NCBI GenBank assembly: GCA_002367695.1
Contig: DFDK01000107.1
Coordinates: 42,516-48,595 of the forward strand
DNA: 6,080 bases
From: Acidimicrobium sp. UBA3029
GTDB lineage: Bacteria > Actinomycetota > Acidimicrobiia > Acidimicrobiales > Ilumatobacteraceae
Direction: 5' to 3'
Below are positions 4,684 through 6,080 of the stretch, in pieces (positions within the stretch are counted from its first letter, which is position 1; each line of letters opens with the position of its first letter). Position numbers and translations under genes: made by a program. The notes beneath the pieces were generated by a model. It was not told the origin of the DNA. It worked only from the letters and a program-made list of their open reading frames with translations, and did no database searches.

Positions 4684-5903
4684 GACTGCACCCCACCTAT
4701 TGGGTGTCGACGCCAGTTGGCAGGAAGGGTTCGATCCAACACATCGTCAACAGTGATTGCACCCAACAAACGATTATTGGAATCGCATACAGCAACTGCC
4801 AACAAGTTGTAGCTTGCCAAACGTTCGGCCACTTCACGTTCAGGCATTGTTGGCACGATCGTTGGTTCCATCTCAACACATTGACTCAATGTCATGTGTG
4901 GAGACTCGCGTAACAACCGTTGAAAGTGCACAACACCGAGATAGGTGCCTGTTGTTGGATAGTGCGGGGCATGTGCAACAAACACCTGTGCCGCAATTGA
5001 GACCAAGATGTCTGGTTCACGAATACGTGCAAGCGCTTCGGCAACTGTTGAGTCAGGCGACATCACCACAATGTTGGGCGTCATCAATGCGCCTGCTGTA
5101 CCTTCGGCGTGTGACAACAACTGACGCATAGTCTCAGCGTCTTCGTCGTCCATTGCTTCCAGCACTTTGCTGCGTTGTTCGCCTGGCATTTGCACCAACA
5201 AGTCGGCCAAGTCGTCGTATTCCATCTCGTCAAATACATTGGTGAGGCGCTCCAAGTCGAGACCTTCGATCAATCGCAGCTGTTCATCTTCTGGCAATTC
5301 TTCCAAAACATCGGCTAAGCGCTCATCATCCATCGCCTCAGCGACAAGTCGGCGTTGTTCGAGTGGAAGTGCGCGAATGACCGTGGCCACGTCGCTTGGG
5401 TGCATGTCGCGCAAACGAGCAGCTTCGGCAGCCTGCGCTGTTGACGGAGCAAACAAGCTTGCAACAACATCCCAATCAACTAGTCGGTAGCTCGGTCGAG
5501 GGTTGAGCATGCTGCGTTTTGCGAGACGTACTTTTGATACATACCAACCCGGTGCGCGACCATTCAAAAATTCGAGGGCTACATCGCTGACGGTTTCGTC
5601 GCTGGCTTTTTGGTTGAGCACGTCTTTGCCAAGGAGTCGTTCGCCGGCCCGTGGGCGAAATGGGTTCAGATCAACGTCCCACGACTTAAGGCGAGCACCG
5701 TTGTTGTCAAGTGAGGCAATCCGCGAGGCATTGACGAAAATCAGGCGCCGTTGGCTAGATGCGACAAACCCCAAGACACGCGGTGGTTCGGTGGTTCGAC
5801 CGGGTACTACAACAATGTCGTCAATCTTGCCCAGGGGCGCGCCACTGGCGTCCAATAAAGGCAATCGCATGACGCGAAAGGCGTAGATCAATTCGGCAAC
5901 CAT
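4680..5903 (-). CDS. PRC-barrel, MgtE N-terminal and CBS-pair protein without transporter domain
   Basis: This is a 407-residue soluble protein. Residues 1-60 form a PRC-barrel-like domain (RLPLLDASGAPLGKIDDIVV), with a second barrel-like segment to about 150 (VSDVALEFLN; YRLVDWDVVASL). Residues 165-270 are the MgtE_N helical superhelix, with repeated acidic helix pairs such as DVLEELPEDEQLRLIEGL, DDLADLLVQMPGE and MDDEDAETMRQLL. A CBS pair follows: ALMTPNIVVMSPDSTVAEAL (272-291) starts CBS1, and PTIVPTMPEREVAERLASY then LLGAITVDDVLD (about 347-390) make CBS2. In the MgtE magnesium channel, MgtE_N and CBS sense intracellular Mg2+ and gate the pore; here the five-helix pore is absent and the protein ends 17 residues after CBS2. 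It is therefore probably a sensor or regulator, not a transporter (inference). It is coupled by an ATGA overlap to the DUF1003 membrane protein. The ATG at 5903 gives a full first barrel strand; no Shine-Dalgarno is visible, and a -10-like TAGCCT seven bases upstream suggests a leaderless mRNA. An ATG at codon 12 is less likely because it would trim the barrel. Confidence 0.95.
   Translation of the reverse strand: MVAELIYAFRVMRLPLLDASGAPLGKIDDIVVVPGRTTEPPRVLGFVASSQRRLIFVNASRIASLDNNGARLKSWDVDLNPFRPRAGERLLGKDVLNQKASDETVSDVALEFLNGRAPGWYVSKVRLAKRSMLNPRPSYRLVDWDVVASLFAPSTAQAAEAARLRDMHPSDVATVIRALPLEQRRLVAEAMDDERLADVLEELPEDEQLRLIEGLDLERLTNVFDEMEYDDLADLLVQMPGEQRSKVLEAMDDEDAETMRQLLSHAEGTAGALMTPNIVVMSPDSTVAEALARIREPDILVSIAAQVFVAHAPHYPTTGTYLGVVHFQRLLRESPHMTLSQCVEMEPTIVPTMPEREVAERLASYNLLAVAVCDSNNRLLGAITVDDVLDRTLPANWRRHPIGGVQS
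4693..4698 (-). promoter_or_regulatory. Ribosome binding site of the DUF1003 gene, inside the upstream gene
   Basis: AGGTGG on the - strand lies nine bases before the ATG at 4683, within the last codons of the MgtE_N/CBS gene. It supports this ATG as the start and allows re-initiation by ribosomes finishing the upstream gene. Confidence 0.6.
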
Positions 5904-5910
5904 GACCCGA

Positions 5911-5936
5911 AGGCTACCCGCATCGCTTTATTGCAA
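5911..5936 (-). promoter_or_regulatory. Possible leaderless promoter of the MgtE_N/CBS gene
   Basis: On the - strand TAGCCT (5916-5911) fits the actinobacterial TAnnnT -10, and exactly seven bases separate it from the ATG at 5903, placing the transcription start at or next to the start codon. TTGCAA (5936-5931) could act as a weak -35, but its 14-base spacing is short. The absence of a ribosome binding site fits a leaderless transcript. A single hexamer match is weak evidence. Confidence 0.4.
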
Positions 5937-5942
5937 CCCATG

Positions 5943-5975
5943 GCATTAATGCGCTTGCATTATGGGACTGCAGTC
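5943..5975. repeat. Two perfect 10-bp palindromes in the mgtE-like/tRNA-Ala intergenic region
   Basis: GCATTAATGC (5943-5952) and GACTGCAGTC (5966-5975) are perfect palindromes whose centres lie 23 bases apart. GCATTA also recurs directly at 5957-5962. They lie between the divergent MgtE_N/CBS gene and tRNA-Ala, where a regulator could act on either. No known operator consensus is recognised, and short palindromes can arise by chance. The rest of the 5904-6005 gap shows no gene; TACCCT (5985-5990) is a weak -10 candidate for tRNA-Ala without a clear -35. Confidence 0.35.
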
Positions 5976-6005
5976 TTTGCCCTGTACCCTTATGAATCGT
6001 TATAC

Positions 6006-6079
6006 GGGGACGTAGCTCAGTTGGCTAGAGCACCTGCTTTGCAAGCAGGGGGTCGTGGGTTCGAGTCCCATCGTCTCCA
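6006..6079 (+). tRNA. tRNA-Ala (anticodon TGC)
   Basis: The cloverleaf is complete. The acceptor GGGGACG (6006-6012) pairs with CGTCTCC (6072-6078) and includes the G3-U70 wobble that marks alanine tRNAs for alanyl-tRNA synthetase. The D arm is GCTC/GAGC. The anticodon stem CCTGC/GCAGG has loop TTTGCAA, with anticodon TGC at 6040-6042. The T arm GTGGG/CCCAT (one G-U pair) has loop TTCGAGT. The discriminator is A (6079). The window ends one base later, so an encoded CCA cannot be judged. Confidence 0.98.
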
Positions 6080-6080
6080 C

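Noticed and set aside
5167..5490. Ser-rich 107-codon open frame on the + strand
   Set aside because: It is the complement of the acidic MgtE_N repeats; the serine richness simply mirrors Asp/Glu-rich codons on the other strand.
5503..5886. 127-codon open frame on the + strand opposite the PRC/MgtE_N gene
   Set aside because: It is antisense to a strongly supported domain protein; its Arg/Ser-rich translation shows no domain.
4680..5903. Calling this gene a magnesium transporter (mgtE)
   Set aside because: The transmembrane pore domain is absent, so only the sensory domains can be claimed.
5977..5996. TTGCCC and TATGAA as a -35/-10 pair for tRNA-Ala
   Set aside because: The spacing is only 8 bases, far from the usual 16-18.
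1..6080. Mobile element, phage, defence system or CRISPR array
   Set aside because: No transposase, integrase, terminal repeats or spaced direct repeats were seen. The content is housekeeping plus conserved actinobacterial genes.

Overview
The window looks like a chromosomal housekeeping segment from an actinobacterium with moderate GC content. The main evidence is the order gyrA, DUF3566 membrane protein, tRNA-Ile(GAT), tiny DLW-39-like membrane protein, which is the usual arrangement downstream of gyrA in Actinobacteria. The GC content, lower than in Streptomyces or Mycobacterium, and the protein style suggest an aquatic Acidimicrobiia-type lineage; that placement is inference. I see no insertion sequence, phage gene, CRISPR array or sign of recent transfer.

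Layout, left half (+ strand). The 3' two thirds of gyrA (1-1707, cut by the window edge) is followed by a short TadE-like pseudopilin gene (1752-2054). That gene overlaps the DUF3566 gene (2051-2461) by GTGA. A good promoter at 2439-2467 then drives tRNA-Ile(GAT) at 2489-2562. A 54-residue membrane protein (2576-2740) follows; its ribosome binding site starts one base after the tRNA. Next come a saccharopine-dehydrogenase-like Rossmann protein (2753-3751) and a Fur-family metal-responsive repressor (3751-4197), joined by a TGATG overlap. All genes here point the same way with small gaps, so much of the block may be read through.

Right half. Two - strand genes converge on fur: a PRC-barrel/MgtE_N/CBS protein (5903 down to 4680) and a DUF1003 two-helix membrane protein (4683 down to 4210), overlapping by ATGA. 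An AT-rich hairpin covers the 12-base gap between the convergent genes. A 102-base intergenic region then holds a possible leaderless promoter for the MgtE_N gene and two perfect 10-bp palindromes, before tRNA-Ala(TGC) at 6006-6079.

How the genes work together. Gyrase and the two tRNAs are core information-processing genes. The MgtE_N/CBS protein has the sensory half of a magnesium channel but no membrane pore, and is coupled to a small membrane protein; together they may sense Mg2+ or nucleotides at the membrane (inference). The Fur-type regulator has no recognisable metal transporter in this window. No clearly new system is evident. The points most worth a second look are the displaced TadE-like gene with an unclear start, the tRNA-mRNA junction at 2562-2576, the transporter-less MgtE_N/DUF1003 pair, and its possible leaderless promoter.
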